The translations under genes and the position numbers were made by a program. This document shows positions 49,564 to 57,705 of a stretch of DNA of 64,000 bases, piece after piece. How positions within the stretch are numbered: position 1 is the stretch's first letter; the number at the start of each line of letters is the position of its first letter. The notes below the pieces were generated by a model. That model did no database searches, was not told the DNA's origin, and saw only the letters and a program-made list of their open reading frames with translations. Source of the stretch: Streptomyces avermitilis MA-4680 = NBRC 14893 (lineage in GTDB: Bacteria > Actinomycetota > Actinomycetes > Streptomycetales > Streptomycetaceae); the NCBI RefSeq assembly GCF_000009765.2, contig NC_003155.5, positions 2,294,001 to 2,358,000 on the forward strand. The letters run 5' to 3'.

Positions 49564-50769
49564 ATGGCGCGACTCGCCCAGACCGCCGGTCTGACCGACA
49601 TCCAGCAGGAGATCCTCTCCACCGTCCGCGACTTCGTGGACAAGGAGATCATCCCGGTCGCCACCGAGCTGGAGCACCGCGACGAGTACCCCCAGCAGAT
49701 CGTCGACGGCCTCAAGGAACTGGGCCTGTTCGGCCTGATGATCCCGGAGGAGTACGGGGGCCTGGGCGAGTCCCTCCTCACCTACGCGCTCTGCGTCGAG
49801 GAGATCGCCCGTGGCTGGATGTCGGTGTCCGGCATCATCAACACGCACTTCATCGTGGCGTACATGCTCAAGCAGCACGGCACTCAGGAGCAGAAGGACC
49901 ACTTCCTGCCCCGGATGGCGCTCGGCGAGGTGCGGGGCGCGTTCTCCATGTCGGAGCCGGCTCTTGGTTCGGATGTGTCCGCGATCTCGTCCAAGGCGGT
50001 CAAGGACGGCGACGAGTACGTCCTGAACGGCCAGAAGATGTGGCTGACGAACGGCGGCTCGTCGAATCTCGTGGCGGTCCTCGTCCGAAGTGACGAAGGA
50101 CACCCCGAGGGCACGGCGCCCCACAAGTCGATGACGACCTTCCTGGTCGAGAAGGAGCCCGGCTTCGGAGAGGTCCGCCCCGGCCTCACCATTCCCGGGA
50201 AGATCGACAAGATGGGTTACAAGGGGGTCGACACCACCGAGCTGATTATGGACGGACTACGCGTTCCGGCCAATCGGGTACTCGGAGGCACGACCGGCCG
50301 AGGGTTTTACCAAATGATGGACGGAGTGGAAGTCGGCCGCGTGAATGTAGCGGCCCGTGGCTGCGGTGTGGCGCAGCGTGCTTTCGAACTCGGCGTCTCA
50401 TATGCCCAGCAGCGTCACACTTTCGGCAAGCCGATCGCCCAGCACCAGGCCATCCAGTTCAAGCTCGCGGAGATGGCTACCAAGGTCGAGGCCGCCCATG
50501 CAATGATGGTGAACGCGGCCCGCAAAAAGGATTCCGGGGAACGAAACGACCTCGAAGCAGGGATGGCGAAGTACCTCGCGTCCGAATACTGCAAGGAAGT
50601 CGTGGAGGACGCTTTCCGGATTCACGGCGGTTACGGCTTCTCCAAGGAGTACGAGATCGAGCGCCTCTACCGGGAGGCCCCGATGCTGCTGATCGGTGAA
50701 GGGACCGCCGAAATCCAGAAAATGATCATCGGACGCAGGCTGCTCGAAGAGTATCGACTCCAGGGCTAG
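49564..50769 (+). CDS. mcd: acyl-CoA dehydrogenase, probable methylsuccinyl-CoA dehydrogenase
   Basis: A 401-residue flavoprotein: FDxx-type N-domain (PEEYGGLGESLLTYALCVEE), FAD-binding GAFSMSEPALGSDVSAISSK and MWLTNGGSSNLVAVL, middle beta domain TTFLVEKEPGFGEVRPGLTI, and C-terminal helices with DAFRIHGGYGFSKEYEIERL then LLIGEGTAEIQKMIIGRRLL, in which GEGT supplies the catalytic Glu. By position it oxidises methylsuccinyl-CoA to mesaconyl-CoA. The last roughly 600 bp use many codons ending in A or T (ATT, GTA, CAA, AAT, TTT), unlike the first half and neighbours. Confidence 0.92.
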   Translation: MARLAQTAGLTDIQQEILSTVRDFVDKEIIPVATELEHRDEYPQQIVDGLKELGLFGLMIPEEYGGLGESLLTYALCVEEIARGWMSVSGIINTHFIVAYMLKQHGTQEQKDHFLPRMALGEVRGAFSMSEPALGSDVSAISSKAVKDGDEYVLNGQKMWLTNGGSSNLVAVLVRSDEGHPEGTAPHKSMTTFLVEKEPGFGEVRPGLTIPGKIDKMGYKGVDTTELIMDGLRVPANRVLGGTTGRGFYQMMDGVEVGRVNVAARGCGVAQRAFELGVSYAQQRHTFGKPIAQHQAIQFKLAEMATKVEAAHAMMVNAARKKDSGERNDLEAGMAKYLASEYCKEVVEDAFRIHGGYGFSKEYEIERLYREAPMLLIGEGTAEIQKMIIGRRLLEEYRLQG

Positions 50770-50939
50770 ATGTCCGGGTTCGGGGTGTTTTCATCGAGAA
50801 GAAGATCACACCCCGTCAACACTCTTCGGCCGCCGACTCGGCTTCTTGGCTTGCCCAGTTGCGGCCCGCGACCGGTACGATCCCGGGAAAGCCGCCGTCC
50901 CCCGTTACAGCGCGGCATCATCCGCTACGAAGGTCATCC

Positions 50940-51587
50940 ATGCCCCACAGCCAAACCTCTGCACCTCGCGGCCGGGTCCGCCTCGCGCGCGGAGCATCGC
51001 CGTGGCTTCTCCCGACCGTTGCCACCGCAGCACTCAGCCTGGTCCGGGCGCGCCGCTCCGGCGCCGCCAAGGCCGTGGCCGTACCCGCCACCGCACTGGC
51101 GGCGGGCATGCTGTGGTTCTTCCGCGACCCCGAGCGCGAGATCACTCAGGGCCGGGTCATCTCGCCCGCCGACGGCGTCGTCCAGAGCATCATGCCCTGG
51201 AAGGACGGGCGTACACGCGTCGCGATCTTCATGAGCCCGCTCAACGTCCACGTCAACCGCGCGCCGCTGTCCGGCACGGTGACGTCTGTCGAGCACATCC
51301 CGGGTGGGTTCGTTCCGGCGTTCAACAAGGAGAGCGAGAACAACGAACGCGTCGTCTGGCACTTCGACACCGAGCTCGGTGACATCGAGATGATCCAGAT
51401 CGCCGGCGCGGTCGCTCGCCGCATCGTCCCGTACGTGCCGCAGGGCACCAAGGTCGAGCAGGGCGACCGGATTGGCCTGATCCGCTTCGGCTCGCGCGTC
51501 GACATCTACCTCCCCGAGGGTGTCGACGTCGACGTGGAGGTCGGTCAGAAGACCGTGGCTGGGGTGACTCGAATTGACCGTGATTGA
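50940..51587 (+). CDS. psd: phosphatidylserine decarboxylase
   Basis: A 215-residue proenzyme. A membrane segment near residues 22-62 is followed by GMLWFFRDPEREITQGRVIS, PADGVVQSIMPWKDGRTRVA, IFMSPLNVHVNRAPLSGTVT and IPGGFVPAFNKESENNERVV, with RFGSRVDIYLPEG near the end. The Gly-Ser in RFGSR is the self-cleavage site that makes the pyruvoyl group (GST/GSS in other species). It makes phosphatidylethanolamine. ATG 50940 with GAAGG upstream is chosen; an in-frame ATG earlier at 50859 is not family-like. pssA overlaps its end by 14 bp. Confidence 0.93.
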   Translation: MPHSQTSAPRGRVRLARGASPWLLPTVATAALSLVRARRSGAAKAVAVPATALAAGMLWFFRDPEREITQGRVISPADGVVQSIMPWKDGRTRVAIFMSPLNVHVNRAPLSGTVTSVEHIPGGFVPAFNKESENNERVVWHFDTELGDIEMIQIAGAVARRIVPYVPQGTKVEQGDRIGLIRFGSRVDIYLPEGVDVDVEVGQKTVAGVTRIDRD

Positions 51588-52428
51588 TCCTGAGACACAG
51601 ACCGGCTGGGTGCCGGAGGCCGACGAGGTGGACGACGAGGAGGAGATGCCCCTCTCCCTCCGCCTCTCAATAGCGGACACGCTGACTCTCGGCAACGCCA
51701 CGTGCGGCTTCATGGCGGTGTACTTCACCACCACCGGCATCCTGATCCCGCACCTCACGGGCAGCCAGGAGTCGGGCATGGCCCGGCACAGCGCGGCCAC
51801 GGCGGTCATCCTGATGCTGTGCGCGGCGGTCTTCGACCTCTTCGACGGCCTCGTCGCCCGCAAGCTGCGCTCCTCACCCATGGGCGCGGAGCTGGACAAC
51901 CTCTCCGACCTGATCAGCTTCGGCCTGGCACCGGCGTACTTCGTGCTGGTCTACGGCATGGTCGCGGACGACGCGCACCAGAGAGTGGCGGCGGTGGGGG
52001 CCATCGTGGTCCTCCTCGCGGTCGTCCTACGCCTCGCGCGCTTCTCCTGCGTGACGGTCAAGGACGGCACGTTCCAGGGCATGCCCTCGCCGTTCGGCGC
52101 GCTGACGGTCGTCTCCATCGTGCTCCTCGAGCTGCCGTTCGTCGCCACGCTCATGGCGATCATCGGCACCGCCTGGCTGATGGTGAGCCGAGTCGAGTAC
52201 CCGAAGCCGCGGGGTCGTCTCGCGGTGGCGATGCTCTCCTGGATCGTGCTGTCGATGGGCCTGCTGGCGGCGTGGGCCTTCGACGCCCCCAGCGGCCAGC
52301 TGCTCCTCCAGACGGGCTGCGCGCTCCAGCTGGTCATGGGCGCGGTGATCCCCCTCTTCGCGACGGCGCGGCGGGTGAACAACTTCCGCGACAACCGCCG
52401 TGAGGCGCGTGCCGCGCAGTTGCCGTAG
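51574..52428 (+). CDS. pssA: CDP-diacylglycerol-serine O-phosphatidyltransferase
   Basis: A 284-residue membrane enzyme. The CDP-alcohol phosphatidyltransferase motif DLFDGLVARKLRSSPMGAEL followed by DNLSDLISFGLAP matches D-x2-DG-x2-AR-x8-G-x3-D-x3-D. About six to eight hydrophobic segments follow. It makes phosphatidylserine, the substrate of the upstream psd product, so synthase and decarboxylase are cotranscribed. The start is TTG 51574 or GTG 51580. A strong terminator follows at 52451. Confidence 0.93.
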   Translation: MTVIDPETQTGWVPEADEVDDEEEMPLSLRLSIADTLTLGNATCGFMAVYFTTTGILIPHLTGSQESGMARHSAATAVILMLCAAVFDLFDGLVARKLRSSPMGAELDNLSDLISFGLAPAYFVLVYGMVADDAHQRVAAVGAIVVLLAVVLRLARFSCVTVKDGTFQGMPSPFGALTVVSIVLLELPFVATLMAIIGTAWLMVSRVEYPKPRGRLAVAMLSWIVLSMGLLAAWAFDAPSGQLLLQTGCALQLVMGAVIPLFATARRVNNFRDNRREARAAQLP

Positions 52429-52450
52429 CGGATTGGTCGTAACGAGTACC

Positions 52451-52486
52451 CGAAGGGCCCCGAGCCAGTTGGCTCGGGGCCCTTCG
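52451..52486 (+). terminator. terminator after pssA
   Basis: CGAAGGGCCCCGAGCCA and TGGCTCGGGGCCCTTCG pair perfectly over 17 bp around a GT loop, 22 nt after the pssA stop and before the converging glycerate kinase gene (ends 52527). There is no T-tract; probably bidirectional. Confidence 0.75.
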
Positions 52487-52526
52487 GCGTGTGCCGCGTT
52501 CCCGGCCGCTCCGGCGTCTGCCGGGC

Positions 52527-53678
52527 TCAGACCAGGAAGTCCCGGGCGATGTTCTCCGCGACCCGCTCCAGGATCGGCCCCGCGTCCTCGATGCACTTCG
52601 CGATGTCCGGCTCGGACTCCGTCAGCGGGTACGCCCGCCGGATGCCGGCCCGCCCCAGCTCCTGCGGCGGCAGGGCGAGCCGCCCGCACACCGCGACGAC
52701 CTCCTTGCCCGCCGCCCGAGCTGCCGCGGCCACACCCGCCGGCGCCTTCCCGTGCAGCGTCTGCTCGTCCAGCGACCCCTCGCCGGTGATCACGAGCGTG
52801 GCGCGGTCCAGCGCCGGCGCGAAGCCGAGCACGTCCAGCATCACCTCGATGCCGGGCCGGAACCCGGCGCCGAGCACCAGCGCCCCGTACCCGATGCCGC
52901 CCGCGGCACCCGCACCGGGCGCGGCGGCGTACTCCGCGGCCTTCGGCCCGATCGCCTTCTCCAGCACCGCCGCGAAGTGCGCCAGCGCCGCGTCCAGCGT
53001 GGCCACGTCGTCCGGTGCGGCGCCCTTCTGCGGCCCGTACACCGCGGGTGCGCCCTTCGGCCCGGTCAGCGGATTGTCGACGTCGCTCGCGAGGACCAGC
53101 TCGATCTCCGCGAGGCGGGGGTCGAGGCCCGAGAGATCGGCCAGGGCGAGCTCGCTCAGTCCGCCGCCCCCGGGAGCCACCGGCTCGCCCTCCGCGTCCA
53201 CGAAGCGCGCACCGAGCGCGGCCAGCATGCCCGCCCCGCCGTCGGTCGTCGCGCTGCCGCCGACCCCGAACACGATGGTCCGCGCCCCGGCGTCCAGCGC
53301 GGCCCGCAGCAGTTCCCCGGACCCGTACGTCGACGCCGTGAGCGGCGCGAAGACACCTTTGGGCAGCCGTTGCAGCCCGCTCGCCTCCGCCATCTCCACG
53401 ACCGCGGTGCCGCCGCGCAGCGCGAACGCCGCCGTGACCTCTTCGCCGAGCGGCCCGGCGACCCGCACCGCACGCCGCTCGAATCCGGCCGCGACCGCCG
53501 CGTCCACGGTCCCGTCGCCGCCGTCGGCCACAGGCAGCGCCTCGACCTCCACGGCGGGCGCGACCCGGCGCAGGCCGGCCGTCACACGCTCCGCGACCTG
53601 TACGGCGGTCAGCGACCCCTTGAACTTGTCCGCGGCGATGAGCACCCTGCGGGTCCCGTTGACTCCAGCGTCCGCCAC
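52527..53678 (-). CDS. glycerate kinase (GlxK/GarK type)
   Basis: A 383-residue type I glycerate kinase: VLIAADKFKGSLTAVQVAER, LPVADGGDGTVDAAVAAGFE, FGVGGSATTDGGAGMLAALG, LASDVDNPLTGPKGAPAVYG and LVITGEGSLDEQTLHGKAPA. DKFKGSL and GGSATTDGG are family signatures. It phosphorylates glycerate to 2-phosphoglycerate and so could salvage glyoxylate carbon, relevant beside the ethylmalonyl-CoA genes. ATG 53678 opens at MADAGVNG. Confidence 0.93.
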   Translation of the reverse strand: MADAGVNGTRRVLIAADKFKGSLTAVQVAERVTAGLRRVAPAVEVEALPVADGGDGTVDAAVAAGFERRAVRVAGPLGEEVTAAFALRGGTAVVEMAEASGLQRLPKGVFAPLTASTYGSGELLRAALDAGARTIVFGVGGSATTDGGAGMLAALGARFVDAEGEPVAPGGGGLSELALADLSGLDPRLAEIELVLASDVDNPLTGPKGAPAVYGPQKGAAPDDVATLDAALAHFAAVLEKAIGPKAAEYAAAPGAGAAGGIGYGALVLGAGFRPGIEVMLDVLGFAPALDRATLVITGEGSLDEQTLHGKAPAGVAAAARAAGKEVVAVCGRLALPPQELGRAGIRRAYPLTESEPDIAKCIEDAGPILERVAENIARDFLV

Positions 53679-53791
53679 CTTGCATTCCCCTTGCTCTCCG
53701 GGCCTTGCTCACGTCAAGGCAGTCGCGCCGCAGCGACCTTAACCGCAGGACGCACTCGCCGTCATGCCCCGCCGGGCCCCCGGAACACAGC

Positions 53792-53815
53792 GCATCCGCC
53801 CCCGGAATCGGGTAC
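53792..53815 (+). promoter_or_regulatory. possible SigB-type promoter, leaderless gene
   Basis: GCAT (53792-53795), 14 bases, GGGTAC (53810-53815). The next ATG (53825) lies 10 nt after the -10, so the message would start at or next to the start codon. It matches the pattern at 7160 and 9220, but -35 GCAT is a weak fit. Confidence 0.4.
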
Positions 53816-53824
53816 ACCGAAGCT

Positions 53825-54958
53825 ATGACCCCTGTGGGCACCGAACCGGATCTCGCCGACCGCGTCCTCGGCGGCTGGCTGGGCCGGATCGCGGGCAACA
53901 TGCTCGGCAAACCGGTCGAGCAGGGCGACCACTGGACGCGGGAGCGCATCGACCGCTATCTGCGGCAGGCCGGGGCCCTGCCGCTCACCGACTATCTCCC
54001 CGAGCCCGTCGGCCCGGGCGCCGGCGACGAGTTCGCGCTGCGCCCCGAGTGGCGCCAGTGCGTACGCGGCCGTATCCACGGCAGCTGCCGGGACGACGAC
54101 GTGGACTACGCGATCCTCGGCCTCCACCTCCTCGAGACGCACGGCTTCGGCTTCAGCACGGAGCAGGTGGGCGACCTATGGCTGCTGCGGCTGCCGTACC
54201 TCCAGACGTTCACGGCGGAACGGGCGGCCTACCGCAACCTCGCGGGCGGCATCAGACCACCGCTCACCGCGACGTACGAGAACCCGTACCAGGAGTGGAT
54301 CGGCGCCTTGATCCGCGCCGACATCTACGGCTGGACGTGCCCCGGCGCTCCTTGGCGCGCGGCCTCGCTGGCCCGCCGGGACGCCGTGCTCTCCCACACC
54401 GGCAACGGGGTGTACGGCGCGATGTGGGCGGCGGCACTGATCTCGGCGGCGTTCACGGCACCCGGGGTGCGGGACGCCCTGGACACGGCCCTGACGGTCA
54501 TCCCCGCGAGCAGCCGCCTCGCCCGCATCGTGCGCCGCGTCGCCTCGCTGCACGAGACCCGGCTGAGCTGGGAGGACACGCTCAGCACGGTGGCCGAGGA
54601 GACGGCGGGGCTCGGCTGGATCCATACGGTCCCGAACGCCGCGGTCCTCACGGCGGGGCTCCTGTACGGCGACGGCGACTTCACCCGCACGATCACACTG
54701 ACGGTGCGCGGCGGCCTGGACACCGACTCGAACGGCGCGACGGCGGGCTCGGTGGCGGGCGTCCTCAGCGGGGCGGCCGCGATCCCGCCCCAGTGGAAGG
54801 ACCCGCTGGAGGACACGGTCCGCAGTGCGGTGTTCGGCTTCGACGGGGTACGGATCAGCGAACTGGCCGCACGCACGCTCGCACTGGCGGAGACGGAACC
54901 GGAGACGGGGGCCGGCCCGGAGACGGGGGCCGCCGGGACCGGTCTGGACACTCCGTAG
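53825..54958 (+). CDS. ADP-ribosylglycohydrolase family protein
   Basis: A 377-residue protein of the ADP-ribosyl-[dinitrogen reductase] hydrolase/ARH fold. RVLGGWLGRIAGNMLGKPVE opens the fold, CRDDDVDYAILGLHLLETHG supplies acidic metal ligands (family T-D-D-T), and GGLDTDSNGATAGSVAG gives the second set (family GGD-x-D-T). Such enzymes remove ADP-ribose from proteins or nucleic acids; many Streptomyces members have unknown substrates. ATG 53825 is chosen; upstream in-frame codons back to 53705 lie under the promoter. The C-terminus is Glu/Thr/Gly-rich. Confidence 0.85.
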   Translation: MTPVGTEPDLADRVLGGWLGRIAGNMLGKPVEQGDHWTRERIDRYLRQAGALPLTDYLPEPVGPGAGDEFALRPEWRQCVRGRIHGSCRDDDVDYAILGLHLLETHGFGFSTEQVGDLWLLRLPYLQTFTAERAAYRNLAGGIRPPLTATYENPYQEWIGALIRADIYGWTCPGAPWRAASLARRDAVLSHTGNGVYGAMWAAALISAAFTAPGVRDALDTALTVIPASSRLARIVRRVASLHETRLSWEDTLSTVAEETAGLGWIHTVPNAAVLTAGLLYGDGDFTRTITLTVRGGLDTDSNGATAGSVAGVLSGAAAIPPQWKDPLEDTVRSAVFGFDGVRISELAARTLALAETEPETGAGPETGAAGTGLDTP

Positions 54959-55133
54959 CGAGGCACAGCACGGCGAGGCGGGGGAGACCGGGCCGGAGGA
55001 ACGGTCGACGAAGTCCCTGCCGGGAGCGCCGAGTTCGCCGCGCCGTGGCGGGATCACGACGTCACGGCGTTCCACTCCTCGGTCCGCCGCTGCGCCACCC
55101 GGAACGTCCGCGCGGACTGGATACCCTTCCGGA

Positions 55134-55628
55134 GTGACCACTCCACAAGACTTCGCCACGTACATCGCGGGCCTCCCCCGCGTCCTCGCCGGTGCCGCCG
55201 TGCTCTTCCGTGACGCCACGGGCCGGGTGCTGCTGGTCGAGCCCAGCTACCGGGAGGGCTGGGCGCTGCCGGGCGGCACGATCGAGTCGGACGACGGGGA
55301 GACACCGAGGCAGGGCGCACGACGGGAGACGGCCGAGGAGATCGGACTCGACGTCGAGCCGGGCCGGCTCCTGGCGGTGGACTGGGTGCCCGGAACGGCC
55401 CGCCCACCCCTGGTGGCGTACCTGTACGACGGCGGCGTTCTCGGCGAGGAGGACCTCAAGGCGATCCGCCTCCAGGAGGAGGAACTGCTGTCCTGGCGCC
55501 TCGTGCCGCGGGAAGAGCTTCCGGAATACCTTTCGGGCGCCCTGGGCCGTCGCGTCCTGGCCGGACTCGACGCGGTGGCCGAGGGTGCGGGGACGGCGGA
55601 GCTGGAGAACGGACACCGGGTGGGCTGA
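55134..55628 (+). CDS. NUDIX hydrolase
   Basis: A 164-residue hydrolase. The Nudix box is GGTIESDDGETPRQGARRET followed by AEEIGLD. Relative to G-x5-E-x7-RE-U-x-EE-x-GU it carries a two-residue insertion between the glycines and the first Glu (IESDDGE instead of IExGE); the RE-x-x-EE catalytic helix is intact. The substrate is unknown (nucleoside diphosphate linked). GTG 55134 is chosen because the family normally begins shortly before LAGAAVLFRDATG; the RBS is weak. Confidence 0.85.
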   Translation: MTTPQDFATYIAGLPRVLAGAAVLFRDATGRVLLVEPSYREGWALPGGTIESDDGETPRQGARRETAEEIGLDVEPGRLLAVDWVPGTARPPLVAYLYDGGVLGEEDLKAIRLQEEELLSWRLVPREELPEYLSGALGRRVLAGLDAVAEGAGTAELENGHRVG

Positions 55629-55647
55629 TGCCGCCGGGCCCGGTCAG

Positions 55648-55921
55648 TCAGGAGCTGAGGATCCTGCGCTTCTGTTCCTCGAATTCGGTCTCGGTGAGGA
55701 CACCCTGGGCCTTGAGCTCCCCGAGCTGCTTCAACTGATCGATCTTGCTGCTCATGTCGTCGGCAGGCGGGGCGGGAGGGGGCTGGGCGGCCGGCGGGGC
55801 CTCCTGATACTCCTGCTGGGCCCATCGCCCCTGCTGGCGGCGTGACACGCGGTTCGACACGGCGGTCGCCGTACCGGCCACTACGGCTGTGCGGGCGACC
55901 CCGCGGCAGGAGACCTGGCAC
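55648..55921 (-). CDS. SHOCT-domain protein with probable one-base frameshift
   Basis: The C-terminal DDMSSKIDQLKQLGELKAQG, then VLTETEFEEQKRRILSS, is a clear SHOCT domain. Upstream in the same frame is RGVARTAVVAGTATAVSNRV then a Gln/Pro-rich linker. The frame has no start codon near its RBS: GAAAGGA lies 7 nt before GTG 55921, which reads VPGLL and then shifts out of frame. Removing one C near 55903-55908 joins them into a 90-residue protein starting VPGLLRGVARTAVVAG, as in Streptomyces relatives I recall. SHOCT domains are short helical oligomerisation motifs. It diverges from the DUF7144-like gene. Confidence 0.6.
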
Positions 55922-56195
55922 GGCGGTTTCCTTTCTTGCAGGATGCATGCTCCCTGCCGAAGGCACGCGTCTCGCCGGAGGCATGCGACACAAACAGTCC
56001 ACCGAGCGACACACAATTCTCGGTGCACCGGACACTCCCATTGGAGCACCGGATGAATTCCCTCGCACATCGGCCTTCGTGCTGCCCTGCGTAAATACCG
56101 ACGTTCTGCCGGACTGTGATTCTCGTGGCAAGCTGAAATGTGGCCACCGGCCGGTTCGCTGGTCAGTGGCGAGGCCTACGTGGGAGGAGCTCACA

Positions 56196-56636
56196 ATGAC
56201 CACGACTGGAATGCAGCAGCGGCACGGGACCGGAAGTGGCAGCGGAGGAGCCTGGGTGTCCGGCTGGACCGCATTCGCCGGGGCCATGATGATCCTCGGC
56301 GGGACGATGGCGGTATTCGAAGGAATCTCCGCCATCGTCCACGACGATGTCTTCATCGTCACCAACAGCTACTCCTACAACTTCAACCTGACGGGTTGGG
56401 GCTGGATCCACCTCATCCTCGGCATTCTGGTCTTCTTCGCCGGCATCGCCGTGTTCCGTGGTGAGCTGTGGGCACGCATCACCGGAATCGTGCTGGCCGG
56501 CCTGTCGATGATCGCCAACTTCATATGGCTGCCGCACTCCCCCTTCTGGGCCATCGTGCTGATCGTCGTGGATGCCTTCGTCATCTGGGCGCTGTGCGTC
56601 GGAACCGACCGGGACGCCGCCCGCACCACCGCCTAG
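56196..56636 (+). CDS. DUF7144-like integral membrane protein
   Basis: A 146-residue membrane protein with four hydrophobic segments: WTAFAGAMMILGGTMAVFEG, GWGWIHLILGILVFFAGIAV, ARITGIVLAGLSMIANFIWL and PFWAIVLIVVDAFVIWALCV. A periplasmic loop with NSYSYNFNLTG separates helices 1 and 2. The pattern is common in actinobacterial stress regions and has no known function. ATG 56196 has GGGAGGAG 7 nt upstream. The preceding 270 nt, partly AT-rich for the window, forms a divergent promoter region with the SHOCT gene. Confidence 0.8.
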   Translation: MTTTGMQQRHGTGSGSGGAWVSGWTAFAGAMMILGGTMAVFEGISAIVHDDVFIVTNSYSYNFNLTGWGWIHLILGILVFFAGIAVFRGELWARITGIVLAGLSMIANFIWLPHSPFWAIVLIVVDAFVIWALCVGTDRDAARTTA

Positions 56637-56817
56637 CGGCCTAGCTGGCCGCGCCGTCCCGGGCAACCCGGCGGGTGGGTGTTGGGCCGTTCGGCACCGG
56701 ACGGCACCCCGACCGGCTGAAAGGAGACGTGCCACCGAGCCGTACTGATCCACCCATGTTTTCTTGGTGGGGCGGATTCCTCCGGATCTCCGCATCGGCA
56801 CCCACAGGGAGACACGA

Positions 56818-57657
56818 GTGGAAACCACCGGAAGTGACGGTCGCCAGCCCCTTGCCCCCCAGCTCCTCAAAGGACAGAAGGCGCTGGTGACGGGTGCGAA
56901 TTCCGGCATCGGCAAGGCCACGGCGATCGGCCTGGGACGCGTGGGCGCCGATGTGGTGGTGAATTACGTGGCCGGGCGGGACGCCGCGGAAGAGGTGGTG
57001 CGCGAGATCGAGAGTTTCGGCGTCCGCGCCTACGCACACGAGGCGGACGTGTCACAGGAGGACCAGGTCGCCGACATGGTTTCCCGTATGGTCAAGGAGT
57101 TCGGGACCATCGACGTCATGGTGGCGAATGCGGGACTCCAGCGCGATGCCCCCGTCATCGACATGACCATGGCCCAGTGGCAGAAGGTGCTGGACGTCAA
57201 TCTGACCGGACAATTCCTGTGCGCCCGTGAAGCGGCCAAGGAATTCATGCGGCGCGGCGTCGTCCCGGAGGTTTCACGCTCGGCAGGGAAAATCATCTGC
57301 ATGAGTTCGGTCCACCAGATCATCCCCTGGGCGGGCCATGTGAACTACGCGGCGTCCAAGGGCGGGGTGCTGATGATGATGGCGACCCTCGCCCAGGAGC
57401 TGGCACCCCACCGGATCCGGGTCAACGCCGTTGCTCCGGGGGCGATTCGCACACCGATCAACCGCAGCGCCTGGGACACCCCGGAGGCCGAGGCCGACCT
57501 TCTCCGGCTCATCCCCTACCGCCGCGTCGGCGACCCGGACGACATCGCGAACGCGGTGGCCGCTCTGGCGTCCGACCTCTTCGACTACGTCGTGGGGACC
57601 ACGATCTATGTGGACGGCGGCATGACGCTGTTCCCCGGTTTCGCCACGGGTGGCTGA
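56818..57657 (+). CDS. SDR family oxidoreductase, glucose 1-dehydrogenase-like
   Basis: A 279-residue short-chain dehydrogenase: GQKALVTGANSGIGKATAIG (NAD(P) fold), ANAGLQRDAPVIDMTMAQWQ, IICMSSVHQIIPWAGHVNYA with catalytic Ser and Y-x3-K (NYAASKG), then NAVAPGAIRTPINRSAW. The SSVHQ-IPW-GH-NYAASKGG pattern is that of glucose 1-dehydrogenases. It probably oxidises glucose or a similar sugar, and a gluconokinase lies 2.6 kb downstream. GTG 56818 has GGGAG 6 nt upstream. Confidence 0.9.
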   Translation: METTGSDGRQPLAPQLLKGQKALVTGANSGIGKATAIGLGRVGADVVVNYVAGRDAAEEVVREIESFGVRAYAHEADVSQEDQVADMVSRMVKEFGTIDVMVANAGLQRDAPVIDMTMAQWQKVLDVNLTGQFLCAREAAKEFMRRGVVPEVSRSAGKIICMSSVHQIIPWAGHVNYAASKGGVLMMMATLAQELAPHRIRVNAVAPGAIRTPINRSAWDTPEAEADLLRLIPYRRVGDPDDIANAVAALASDLFDYVVGTTIYVDGGMTLFPGFATGG

Positions 57658-57705
57658 CGCCCGCTGCCCCTCAGCAGCCGTCCGGCACGAGCCACCGAGG
57701 CCCAT

